This document shows, piece after piece, positions 1 to 5,104 of a stretch of 11,092 bases of DNA. Made by a program: the position numbers and the translations under genes. The stretch is from assembly GCA_027001105.1 (NCBI GenBank), contig JALTMZ010000194.1:1-11092 (forward strand), given 5' to 3'. The notes below the pieces were generated by a model that had not been told where the DNA came from, ran no database searches, and worked only from the letters and a program-made list of their open reading frames with translations. Within the stretch, counting starts at the first letter, position 1; every line of letters starts with the position of its first letter. Origin of the DNA: Thermococcus sp. GTDB lineage: Archaea > Methanobacteriota_B > Thermococci > Thermococcales > Thermococcaceae.

Positions 1-450
1 AACTTCAAGGTCAGTTGGTTCTAAAACAATTGCCATCTTTGGTCTGTAACGTTCCATAAACAAAGCGGATCCTCTTCCTCCCTTCTCCTCATCACTGACA
101 AAGACTATTCCAACGTTTAAGTCCTTACCTTCTTTCTTTAGGCTCTCAAGCATAAGCAAAATGCTCGCCAAGCCCCCTTTTATATCGCTCGCCCCCGTTC
201 CATAGACGATGTTGCCTCTTATGAATGGTTGAACCCTTATATCAATTGTATCCATGTGCACCTCATAGAAGAGCTCGGCATCTGGATTAACGATGAGGTT
301 TATTATCTCGCCATCGCTCTCTATGTGAACCTCATAACCGAGTTTGTGAAGGAACTCCATAATATGCAATGCCAATCTGTCTTCCTTTCCGGAAGGGGAA
401 GGGATTCTCAGCAGATTAATCAAAATTTCTTTGGCTCTCTCAGCTTTCAT
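1..450 (-). CDS. M20 family metallopeptidase/deacylase, LysK/DapE-like (N-terminal part, cut by window edge)
   Basis: The first 150 residues of a zinc-dependent M20 amidohydrolase; the C-terminal part lies beyond base 1. I see the family motifs in order: HMD at residues 65-67 (metal His and catalytic-site Asp), D89 in GASDIKGG (bridging metal ligand), E121-E122 in DEEKGG (general base and metal ligand) and E144 in LEPTD (metal ligand). The family removes acyl groups or hydrolyses peptide bonds; ArgE, DapE and the LysW-linked LysK deacylase of archaeal lysine/arginine synthesis are members. In Thermococcales LysK is a reasonable guess, but no other lys gene is visible here, so the substrate is open. 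The ATG at 450 is preceded by GGTGAT (455-460), which supports this start. A TATA element at 483-492 gives a very short leader. It is divergent from the metallo-beta-lactamase unit. A generic cytosolic M20 dipeptidase is the main alternative. Confidence 0.85.
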   Translation of the reverse strand, partial: MKAERAKEILINLLRIPSPSGKEDRLALHIMEFLHKLGYEVHIESDGEIINLIVNPDAELFYEVHMDTIDIRVQPFIRGNIVYGTGASDIKGGLASILLMLESLKKEGKDLNVGIVFVSDEEKGGRGSALFMERYRPKMAIVLEPTDLEV

Positions 451-482
451 TTAAAATCACCTAACCATTAGTAGTAGTGAGC

Positions 483-492
483 CTTTATAAAG
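483..492 (-). promoter_or_regulatory. TATA element for the M20 gene
   Basis: CTTTATAAAG is a perfect palindrome lying 33-42 bases upstream of the M20 start codon. A TATA box here would place the transcript start near 458-462, just before the GGTGAT ribosome site. Because it is palindromic it could be read in either direction. Inferred from position and composition only. Confidence 0.5.
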
Positions 493-502
493 TCTCCCTA
501 AC

Positions 503-510
503 TTTTTAAA
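503..510 (+). promoter_or_regulatory. TATA element for the GC-rich leader / metallo-beta-lactamase unit
   Basis: TTTTTAAA at 503-510 is centred about 26 bases before the abrupt AT-to-GC switch at 531/532. That is the normal spacing between an archaeal TATA box and its start site. It would begin the transcript at the GGGC of the candidate RNA. A second T/A-rich element (523-530) lies closer and could serve as an alternative. Confidence 0.45.
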
Positions 511-531
511 CCTTGGCGTTAATTTTTAAAT

Positions 532-610
532 GGGCGATGAAGAGTTTTACCCTTGCTGACGAGACTCGCTCCCTCGGATGAGGACGCGGTCCCCCCTGGA
601 GCCCCTTTTT
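532..610 (+). ncRNA. candidate structured small RNA or long structured leader (C/D-like boxes)
   Basis: Bases 532-605 are 65% G+C (48 of 74), in sharp contrast with the AT-rich flank, as is usual for stable RNAs in AT-rich hyperthermophiles. The ends pair (GGGC 532-535 with GCCC 601-604) and are followed by T5 (606-610), a typical archaeal stop signal. Inside are box-like elements in C/D order: GCGATGA (534-540), CTGA (556-559), GGATGA (576-581) and CTGG (596-599). The inter-box distances of about 14-15 nt and the imperfect last box do not fit the usual 12-nt archaeal rule, so a C/D sRNA is uncertain. Two hairpins are possible, CCTC-GGAT-GAGG (572-583) or GGAC-GCG-GTCC (582-592). It may instead be the roughly 90-nt leader of the downstream gene, unusually long for this group. 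Confidence 0.35.
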
Positions 611-622
611 GAGGTGATGAAC

Positions 623-1312
623 ATGATTCCCATCGAAATTCCGCCGAATACTGTAATGCTCAAAGGCATTGGCTGGGACTCAAACATATACTTAGTTAGA
701 GATGAAAATGAGGCACTGATAATAGACACCGGCACTGGAGTTTACTGGCACAAATACATAGATGTCTGGCTCAATGAGAACTATCTGAAAGGTGTTGAAA
801 AAATTACAATTTTCAATACCCATGAGCATTTTGACCACGTTGGTGGGAACATAGCTTTTAGGAGGTATTTCGAGGAAAAGGGTTTTGATGTTTACTTTGC
901 GGCTCATAAATATACTGCCGAAGCATTGGAAAGCGGAGATGACTATGTGATACTTTCATTCTACCATGGGAGAAGCTATACCTCTCATGAAGTTCACCTA
1001 AAGCTGAGCGGTGGGGAGGCTTTGCGAGTTGGCAACCTTGAGCTGATTGTAATCCACACTCCCGGACATACGAGGGGGAGTACTTGCCTGTATGAGCCGA
1101 AGGAAAAGCTGCTCTTCACTGGAGACACGATTTTCAACAAGACTGTTGGAAGGACAGATTTTCCTACAGGAAGCTTAGAGATGCTCAAAAAGTCCCTCCA
1201 AAAGCTTGAAAAGCTTGACGTCTATCTTGGTTTGCCAGGTCATGGAAGGGTAATTAAAAACTGGAAAGAAAACCTTGAGTATGTAAAGCACCTTCTGGAG
1301 GACTTCGAATGA
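623..1312 (+). CDS. MBL-fold metallo-hydrolase, glyoxalase II-like
   Basis: A 229-residue soluble binuclear-metal hydrolase. The metallo-beta-lactamase signature is complete: D35 in IIDTG, HEHFDH (H67, H69, D71, H72), H149 in HTPGH, D168 in FTGD and H207 in PGHG. The stretch NKTVGRTDFP after the FTGD motif is characteristic of the small glyoxalase II/YcbL-like branch, which hydrolyses thioesters such as hydroxyacyl-thiols. The true substrate in an archaeon without glutathione is unknown. I start at ATG 623 because GAGGTGA (611-617) is correctly spaced; ATG 617 is a second choice. The frame is open back to ATG 578, but that extension reads through the GC-rich leader and adds no family motif. 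The stop overlaps the next start by ATGA, so the two genes are probably translationally coupled. Confidence 0.9.
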   Translation: MIPIEIPPNTVMLKGIGWDSNIYLVRDENEALIIDTGTGVYWHKYIDVWLNENYLKGVEKITIFNTHEHFDHVGGNIAFRRYFEEKGFDVYFAAHKYTAEALESGDDYVILSFYHGRSYTSHEVHLKLSGGEALRVGNLELIVIHTPGHTRGSTCLYEPKEKLLFTGDTIFNKTVGRTDFPTGSLEMLKKSLQKLEKLDVYLGLPGHGRVIKNWKENLEYVKHLLEDFE

Positions 1313-1563
1313 GGAAAGGTTCAGTAAAAGAGGCACTGGCAAAGATAAAGTACGATCCAAGAGAAAACGAGAGCGATTACTACATAGTGATTGAGCACAG
1401 GGGAGCTTATGGAAACATCAAGAAAATCCCCGTAGAAATTATCGAACTTGGACACGGCTACTTCTTTATTGGTGAGACGCAGATTCCCTATCATAGGATT
1501 TTGGCGGTTGTTAGAAAGGATGGTAAAGTTGTGTGGAGGAAGAGGGGACTTAAAAATGGATAA
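1309..1563 (+). CDS. DUF504 / MJ1316 RNA cyclic group end recognition domain protein (UPF0248)
   Basis: An 84-residue single-domain basic protein of the DUF504/UPF0248 family, renamed the MJ1316 domain and proposed from comparative genomics to recognise RNA ends carrying cyclic phosphates. Visible hallmarks are the early alternation of helix and strand (VKEALAKIKYDP, then YYIVIEHRG) and the conserved C-terminal block with IPYHRI at 59-64, followed by V-x-K-DGKVVWRKR. Length is normal for the family. GGAGG (1297-1301) sits 7 bases before the ATG inside the upstream gene, and ATGA overlaps that gene's stop, so the pair is a tight operon. A T-run at 1571-1575 follows the stop. The biochemical role is a family-level prediction; a direct test in Thermococcales is not known to me. 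Confidence 0.85.
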   Translation: MRKGSVKEALAKIKYDPRENESDYYIVIEHRGAYGNIKKIPVEIIELGHGYFFIGETQIPYHRILAVVRKDGKVVWRKRGLKNG

Positions 1564-1590
1564 ACAGGAATTTTTAAAGAAGAGCTATGT

Positions 1591-1986
1591 CTAAATCCAC
1601 TCTATTCTAACTTTCTCCTCAACACTTCTGAACTCTTCATCACATGTCAAGAGAATGGCATCTGTATCAATGGCAGTTGCTACAGCAAAAGCATCGGCAT
1701 AACTCAGCTTATGAAATGCCTTGATCCTCCCTGCCATTAAAGCTAATCTTTCATCCACCGGAACAAAGGTTATTGGTTCTCTTTTAAGAAGTGCAATGAC
1801 CGTATTGGCAACCTCAATGCCCTTCTTTTTGGCAATGATATAATAAACTTCACCGAGATTCACAACATTCATGTAGAGATTAGCCTTACTATTTTGAGCT
1901 AGCTTAAGGTATTTCTCAACTTTATCTGCACCTGGGTCATCTGCTATGTATGTTAAAACAGCATAGCTATCAAGGACAACTCTCAT
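1591..1986 (-). CDS. vapC: PIN-domain ribonuclease toxin, VapC family
   Basis: A 131-residue PIN nuclease. The four acidic metal-binding positions are all present: D6 in VVLDSYAV, E46 in NLGEVYY, D98 in SYADAF and D116 in TCDEEF. Such toxins cut RNA (tRNA, rRNA or mRNA) when freed from their antitoxin. The start ATG overlaps the antitoxin stop (ATGA, 1983-1986), and GGAGGC (1993-1998) inside the antitoxin gene is well placed, so translation is coupled. The gene ends convergently with the DUF504 gene, leaving 27 bases between them. Full length with no missing residue, so the toxin is presumably active. Its target cannot be told from the sequence. Confidence 0.92.
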   Translation of the reverse strand: MRVVLDSYAVLTYIADDPGADKVEKYLKLAQNSKANLYMNVVNLGEVYYIIAKKKGIEVANTVIALLKREPITFVPVDERLALMAGRIKAFHKLSYADAFAVATAIDTDAILLTCDEEFRSVEEKVRIEWI

Positions 1987-2216
1987 CTCTTTGCCTCCAG
2001 TTTAGCCTCTTCTTCTCGAACCTCTCTGAGAATTTCCTTTACGGGTTTGTCAAATTTCACAAGACCTCTGAGGCTTGCTTTTCTAAGTGGCACTATCACT
2101 ATTTCACTTCCAAAGTCAAGAATCTCTACCTCGTCACCGGCATTTATCCCAAACTTTTCCCGGATGCTTTTTGGTAAGACTATCTGACCCTTTGAGGAAA
2201 CTTTTACAGTAACCAT
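1983..2216 (-). CDS. vapB: AbrB/MazE-type antitoxin, VapB family
   Basis: A 77-residue antitoxin. Residues 1-46 form a SpoVT/AbrB swapped-hairpin DNA-binding domain (VTVKVSSKGQIVLPKSIRE, then the GDEVEIL strand). The charged helical tail from about residue 47 onward (ending REEEAKLEAKR) is the usual toxin-binding arm. It should neutralise the following VapC and repress its own promoter. GGTGA (2224-2228) lies 7 bases before the ATG. It is the first gene of a two-gene operon on the minus strand, divergent from the TatD-type gene. Confidence 0.92.
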   Translation of the reverse strand: MVTVKVSSKGQIVLPKSIREKFGINAGDEVEILDFGSEIVIVPLRKASLRGLVKFDKPVKEILREVREEEAKLEAKR

Positions 2217-2250
2217 CTTACATTCACCAAAATTTGTTTTACCCTAAGGA

Positions 2251-2258
2251 ATAAAAAG
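2251..2258 (-). promoter_or_regulatory. TATA element for vapBC
   Basis: On the minus strand this reads as a CTTTTTAT box, about 25 bases upstream of the GGTGA ribosome site of vapB. It would give a leader of roughly 10-15 bases. VapBC complexes usually bind such a promoter for autorepression; no clear operator palindrome is visible. Confidence 0.4.
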
Positions 2259-2293
2259 TTTGTGGCTCTTCCATAGAATGGCCAGCCGAAGGG

Positions 2294-2302
2294 TTAATAT
2301 AT
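2294..2302 (+). promoter_or_regulatory. TATA element for the TatD-type gene, overlapping an upstream ATG
   Basis: TTAATATAT is centred about 27 bases before GTG 2325. The ATG at 2301 that opens the longest reading frame lies inside this box and so is unlikely to be transcribed. This argues for a leaderless mRNA beginning at the GTG. Confidence 0.5.
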
Positions 2303-2324
2303 GGAAGATAGAGCGACATTTTGG

Positions 2325-3095
2325 GTGGTCAAGATAATAGACGCTCACGCTCATTTTGAGTTTTATAAGCGAGATGCACCAAAAATTATAGAGGAGTGCA
2401 AAGCTGAGCTTAAAGTCGTTGTTGACTCAATAACAGAGTACAGAAAAGCTCACGTATGGAAAAGCTGGGAGATGCTGAAGCCTTACTTCGGCTTTATCTT
2501 TCCAACGCTTGGCTATCATCCAAACGAAGCGAGACGGGGGAATTGGGAGAAGGTTAGGAAGGTTGAGGAGTTCATATGGGAGCATAAAGATGGGATAGCC
2601 GCAGTCGGCGAAATTGGCTTGGACTACCACTACGCAGAAAATGAGAAGCAAAAAGAAAATCAGATGCAAATTTTCAAGCACTTCCTCAAATTGGCACTTG
2701 AGATCAAAAAGCCTGTAGTCATTCATGCCAGAGAGTCTGAAAAAGAGGCATATGAAATTGTTCAGCACTATGGTGTAGACGCCTACTTCCACTCTTTCGC
2801 TGGAAGTAAAGAGCTGGCGAAGGAGATTGCAGAGAACGGACACTACATCGGGATAAACACTGGTATTGTCTTCATCCCAGAAGTCAAAGCTGCGGCAGAA
2901 GTTCTCGATGTTGATGCAGTTTTGGTAGAAACAGACTCTCCTTATATGAGTCCATTTAAAGGGCAGAGAAACAAGCCTTGCTACGTAAAGGTAGCAATTG
3001 AAGAGATAGCAAAGCTTAAAGAGCTAAGCTTTGAAGAAGTAGAGAGGATAACTGAGGAAAATGCCGTTAAATTTTTCAATCTAAAGCTGAGGTGA
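2325..3095 (+). CDS. TatD family metal-dependent hydrolase
   Basis: A 256-residue TIM-barrel metallohydrolase of the amidohydrolase superfamily; characterised TatD proteins are DNases or exonucleases. Metal-site motifs are seen in order: HAH (H8, H10) right after the first strand, E96 in GEIGLDYH, H134 in VIHARE, H156 in FHSFAG and D204 in ETDSPYMSP. Length is normal for the family. I choose GTG 2325 (VVKIIDAHAHF), because TatD proteins begin only a few residues before the HxH strand and a TATA box at 2294-2302 is at leaderless distance; the frame is open to ATG 2301. A ribosome site for the next gene (GAGGTGAT) overlaps its stop, so the two are cotranscribed. The short archaeal TatD branch is diverse, and nuclease activity is assumed from the family only. 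Confidence 0.9.
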   Translation: MVKIIDAHAHFEFYKRDAPKIIEECKAELKVVVDSITEYRKAHVWKSWEMLKPYFGFIFPTLGYHPNEARRGNWEKVRKVEEFIWEHKDGIAAVGEIGLDYHYAENEKQKENQMQIFKHFLKLALEIKKPVVIHARESEKEAYEIVQHYGVDAYFHSFAGSKELAKEIAENGHYIGINTGIVFIPEVKAAAEVLDVDAVLVETDSPYMSPFKGQRNKPCYVKVAIEEIAKLKELSFEEVERITEENAVKFFNLKLR

Positions 3096-3096
3096 T

Positions 3097-3387
3097 ATGA
3101 TGGATGTCTTAGAAGAGCTCAAAACCCTTTGCAGAGAGCTTGGAGAGGAAAGCCTAATTCCAAGAATTGAGTCGTTCATAACCCTAAACAAAGAGTTCGA
3201 ATCCAAAAAGGGCAAAGACTTCGTTGAAGTCTCCATACTCGGCTTTGCCGAGGGAATTTTGACGACGCTCAAAATCAAGTATCCTGAGAATGAGAGAGTT
3301 AGGAGCTTGCTTGAGAAAGTAAGCACTCAGAGGAAAGAACTCGATATAAAGTTCAGAAAACCAAAGCCGCCGATTTTTGATGAATGA
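3097..3387 (+). CDS. small conserved-looking hypothetical protein coupled to the TatD-type gene
   Basis: A 96-residue protein I do not recognise. It is rich in Glu, Lys and Leu and is probably mostly helical, with two predicted amphipathic stretches (about 2-35 and 42-80) and a basic, proline-containing tail (RKPKPPIFDE). There are no transmembrane segments, no signal peptide and no metal-binding motif; a single Cys lies near residue 12. The start is ATG 3097 or the adjacent ATG 3100. GAGGTGAT (3089-3096) overlaps the stop of the TatD-type gene and favours 3100 by spacing. The one-base gap means the two proteins are made from the same mRNA, so a shared process with the TatD-type enzyme is plausible but unproven. 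Its stop is immediately followed by the antisense D box of the guide RNA. Confidence 0.7.
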   Translation: MMDVLEELKTLCRELGEESLIPRIESFITLNKEFESKKGKDFVEVSILGFAEGILTTLKIKYPENERVRSLLEKVSTQRKELDIKFRKPKPPIFDE

Positions 3388-3441
3388 TCAGCCTTGGCTG
3401 TAGTCATCATCGCAGAGCTCAGACCGTAGAAAGGTCATCAC
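3388..3441 (-). ncRNA. box C/D guide sRNA (2'-O-methylation)
   Basis: Read on the minus strand, the order is box C GTGATGA (3435-3441), a 12-nt guide (3423-3434), box D' CTGA (3419-3422), an 8-nt spacer, box C' ATGATGA (3404-3410), a second 12-nt guide (3392-3403) and box D CTGA (3388-3391). All four boxes match consensus and both guides are exactly 12 nt, the canonical archaeal layout bound by L7Ae, Nop5 and fibrillarin. By the box D plus five rule, the D' guide would methylate the U in target ACCGUAGAAAGG, and the D guide the first G of GG in target CCUUGGCUGUAG. I could not assign these to rRNA or tRNA positions. The terminal stem is weak, at most 3 bp. It lies downstream of the DHPS-related gene on the same strand, so it may be processed from that mRNA or use its own TATA. 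Confidence 0.88.
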
Positions 3442-3456
3442 ATGCCCGCCGTTAAA

Positions 3457-3484
3457 TTCTTTTATTCCTCAGTTTTTAAGCTTT
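3457..3484 (-). promoter_or_regulatory. possible TATA elements for the C/D sRNA
   Basis: On the minus strand two A/T-rich boxes precede the sRNA: CTTAAAAAC at 3476-3484 and AATAAAAGAA at 3457-3466. The first would start a transcript near 3453, at the GGCGGGC before box C; the second would start it near box C itself. Either fits TATA spacing. The region could equally be only the 3' tail of the upstream mRNA. Confidence 0.35.
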
Positions 3485-5005
3485 TCAGTAAAACTCCTTG
3501 AACAGCTCAACCTCCTGAATATAAGAGCGCTTTAATCTTAAAGCGGTTTTAGCCCTCTCAAGTTCCCTTCCAAGGTAAAAAGCGTGCCTCGGCGAGATTT
3601 GAAAGTGCTCAAGAATTGTGTCAATGATTGCATTTGGTTCTTCTCCCACTATCGTCAAAATCTGCCCAGTTCCTTTGTGAGCAATCACCCAGATTTTTTC
3701 CTCTCTTGTAAAAATCCTGAAGTAAATATCCTCCAGCCTAACCTCCCTTTCTCTGGCTTCAATTATAGGGGATTTGACTTCATACTCAACTTTCTCACTC
3801 CTCTTCTCCTTTAAAATCAGCAAGTCAATGCCCAGATCTTTCGGCATGTCGAAGAGCATCATGTCCAAAGCTCTCCTCAGCTCCTTAACTGCTCCTCTGC
3901 ACTTGGGGCTAACTTCTGTGGTCAAAAGCAGAGGAATTTTCAGTTCTTTGGCAAAACCCGCCATAACTGCGTTTATTCCAATGCTGTCAGCATCAATTAA
4001 TTCAACAACATTGCCAACACCAGCTAAAAGCACGTCATTGGGATTTCTCTCGCGATAGAGTTGAAAAGCAGTTATTGAACGAGCCAGATGAGGGATATGC
4101 TCGAGAATAAGGTCGGGGATAATTCGCTTATAACCTAAATCAAGGGCTTTTTCTTTGAGCATTTCCAAAAATTCAACTCTTTCATGTGGATTCCTTGGAA
4201 AGAATCCTTTTTTCTGGTTTGTAGGTATTAAAACCACTGGCTTCTCAGTCACAAGCTCCTCGAGGTTGCTCTCGTCAATGCTGAGAAATAAGTCTGCATA
4301 GTCTAAAGCTCTGTCAATTTCCTTCGTGTTTAAGGAATCAAAGCTTATTGGAATATTATATCCCCTTTCTTTTAGGGCATCTCTGATTTCTGGAATTAGC
4401 TCAACAAAGTCCAAATTTGTCTCTCCACTTACCATACCGATGTCTATGATGTCCGCTCCACTCTCAAGATAATAAATAGCTCTGCTCACTATCTCATCAA
4501 CGCTCAGCTTTGGTGCATCAACTATCTCAGCCAAGATTCTGTGTGGGAAGTCAAAGCCTACCGGCAGGTTTCCAATTAAGAAGTTATGGGGCTTTTTGAG
4601 GGCTTTTTCGATGTAATCTCTGTTTTTTGTCTTATTTTTGATATCCTTAACTTTTTTAAGTGCATCCCGTTGAAAGAGATCATCAGCTGGAACTTCCTTG
4701 CTCAGCTTGAATCCCTGCTTTAAAGCTTTAAGAACTTGAGGCAAGTCAAAGGCATACCTCGGCCCTTTGAACGCTGGAATGCCAAGCTCATCCTCGATAA
4801 TCCGAGCTGAGCCTCTAACAAGACCGGGGATTAGGATTAAATCATAATCTTCACTTTTTATGCCGGCTTTCTTTAGGTAATGGACTATGAGCTTAGGAGT
4901 GAGAAAAGCGGCTACGCTAACTGGGGTTACAAATACATCACAGCCTTTACCATATTTCCTTACTAGAGGCTCTGCCAGTTTACCTGTTACAAGAAGGACT
5001 TTCAT
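3485..5005 (-). CDS. dihydropteroate synthase-related protein (MJ0107/TIGR00284-like)
   Basis: A 506-residue protein of the archaeal DHPS-related family found in methanogens and Thermococcales. An N-terminal domain (1-110, MKVLLVTGKLAEPLV, DLILIPGLVRGSA) precedes a TIM-barrel pterin-binding-like domain (about 145-385) with GADIIDIGMVSGET (183-196), ISFDSL (220-225) and TTEVSPKC (362-369). The C-terminal domain (about 410-506), with HAFYLGRELERA, resembles DUF4346. It is much longer than bacterial FolP (about 280). A role in synthesis of the modified folates or methanopterin-like cofactors of Thermococcales is the usual guess; the reaction is not established by this sequence. ATG 5005 has no Shine-Dalgarno site, but a TATA box about 27 bases upstream suggests a leaderless mRNA. 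Confidence 0.85.
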   Translation of the reverse strand: MKVLLVTGKLAEPLVRKYGKGCDVFVTPVSVAAFLTPKLIVHYLKKAGIKSEDYDLILIPGLVRGSARIIEDELGIPAFKGPRYAFDLPQVLKALKQGFKLSKEVPADDLFQRDALKKVKDIKNKTKNRDYIEKALKKPHNFLIGNLPVGFDFPHRILAEIVDAPKLSVDEIVSRAIYYLESGADIIDIGMVSGETNLDFVELIPEIRDALKERGYNIPISFDSLNTKEIDRALDYADLFLSIDESNLEELVTEKPVVLIPTNQKKGFFPRNPHERVEFLEMLKEKALDLGYKRIIPDLILEHIPHLARSITAFQLYRERNPNDVLLAGVGNVVELIDADSIGINAVMAGFAKELKIPLLLTTEVSPKCRGAVKELRRALDMMLFDMPKDLGIDLLILKEKRSEKVEYEVKSPIIEAREREVRLEDIYFRIFTREEKIWVIAHKGTGQILTIVGEEPNAIIDTILEHFQISPRHAFYLGRELERAKTALRLKRSYIQEVELFKEFY

Positions 5006-5020
5006 AATTCAATATTTGGA

Positions 5021-5043
5021 GCAGAGTTATTTAAATGCTCTGC
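5021..5043 (-). promoter_or_regulatory. promoter of the DHPS-related gene with flanking inverted repeat
   Basis: A TATA element, ATTTAAATAA on the minus strand (about 5028-5037), lies about 27 bases before ATG 5005, the spacing for a leaderless transcript. It is framed by an inverted repeat: GCAGAG (5021-5026) and CTCTGC (5038-5043), with 11 bases between. A dimeric repressor bound here would cover the TATA box; this is inference. Confidence 0.45.
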
Positions 5044-5069
5044 ATCTGCCAACAAAGAAAGGACATTAT

Positions 5070-5087
5070 AAAATAAAAAACCAAAAT
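5070..5087 (-). terminator. T-rich terminator after the lipoprotein gene
   Basis: On the minus strand, starting 18 bases after the stop codon of the lipoprotein gene, 15 of 18 bases are T, including a run of six. Oligo-T stretches without a strong hairpin are the usual archaeal termination signal. It separates this gene from the promoter of the DHPS-related gene. Confidence 0.55.
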
Positions 5088-5104
5088 TGAATAAAGCGGA
5101 AGCA

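Noticed and set aside
229..471. An 80-codon plus-strand frame
   Set aside because: It is antisense to the M20 gene, whose catalytic motifs are complete on the minus strand.
611..620. GTGATGA as a box C of a second guide RNA
   Set aside because: It is the Shine-Dalgarno/start region of the MBL gene, and no properly spaced D, C' and D boxes follow.
578..622. N-terminal extension of the MBL protein to ATG 578
   Set aside because: It reads through the GC-rich leader, has no ribosome site, and a strong GAGGTGA lies at 611-617 for ATG 623.
2427..2843. A 138-codon minus-strand frame
   Set aside because: It is antisense to the TatD-type gene, whose metal ligands are all present, and has no start signal or family feature.
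5019..5026. GAGCAGAG near the DHPS-related promoter, repeated at 7867-7874 near the ABC promoter
   Set aside because: An 8-base word occurring twice in 11 kb is not unexpected by chance, and its position relative to the TATA box differs in the two places.
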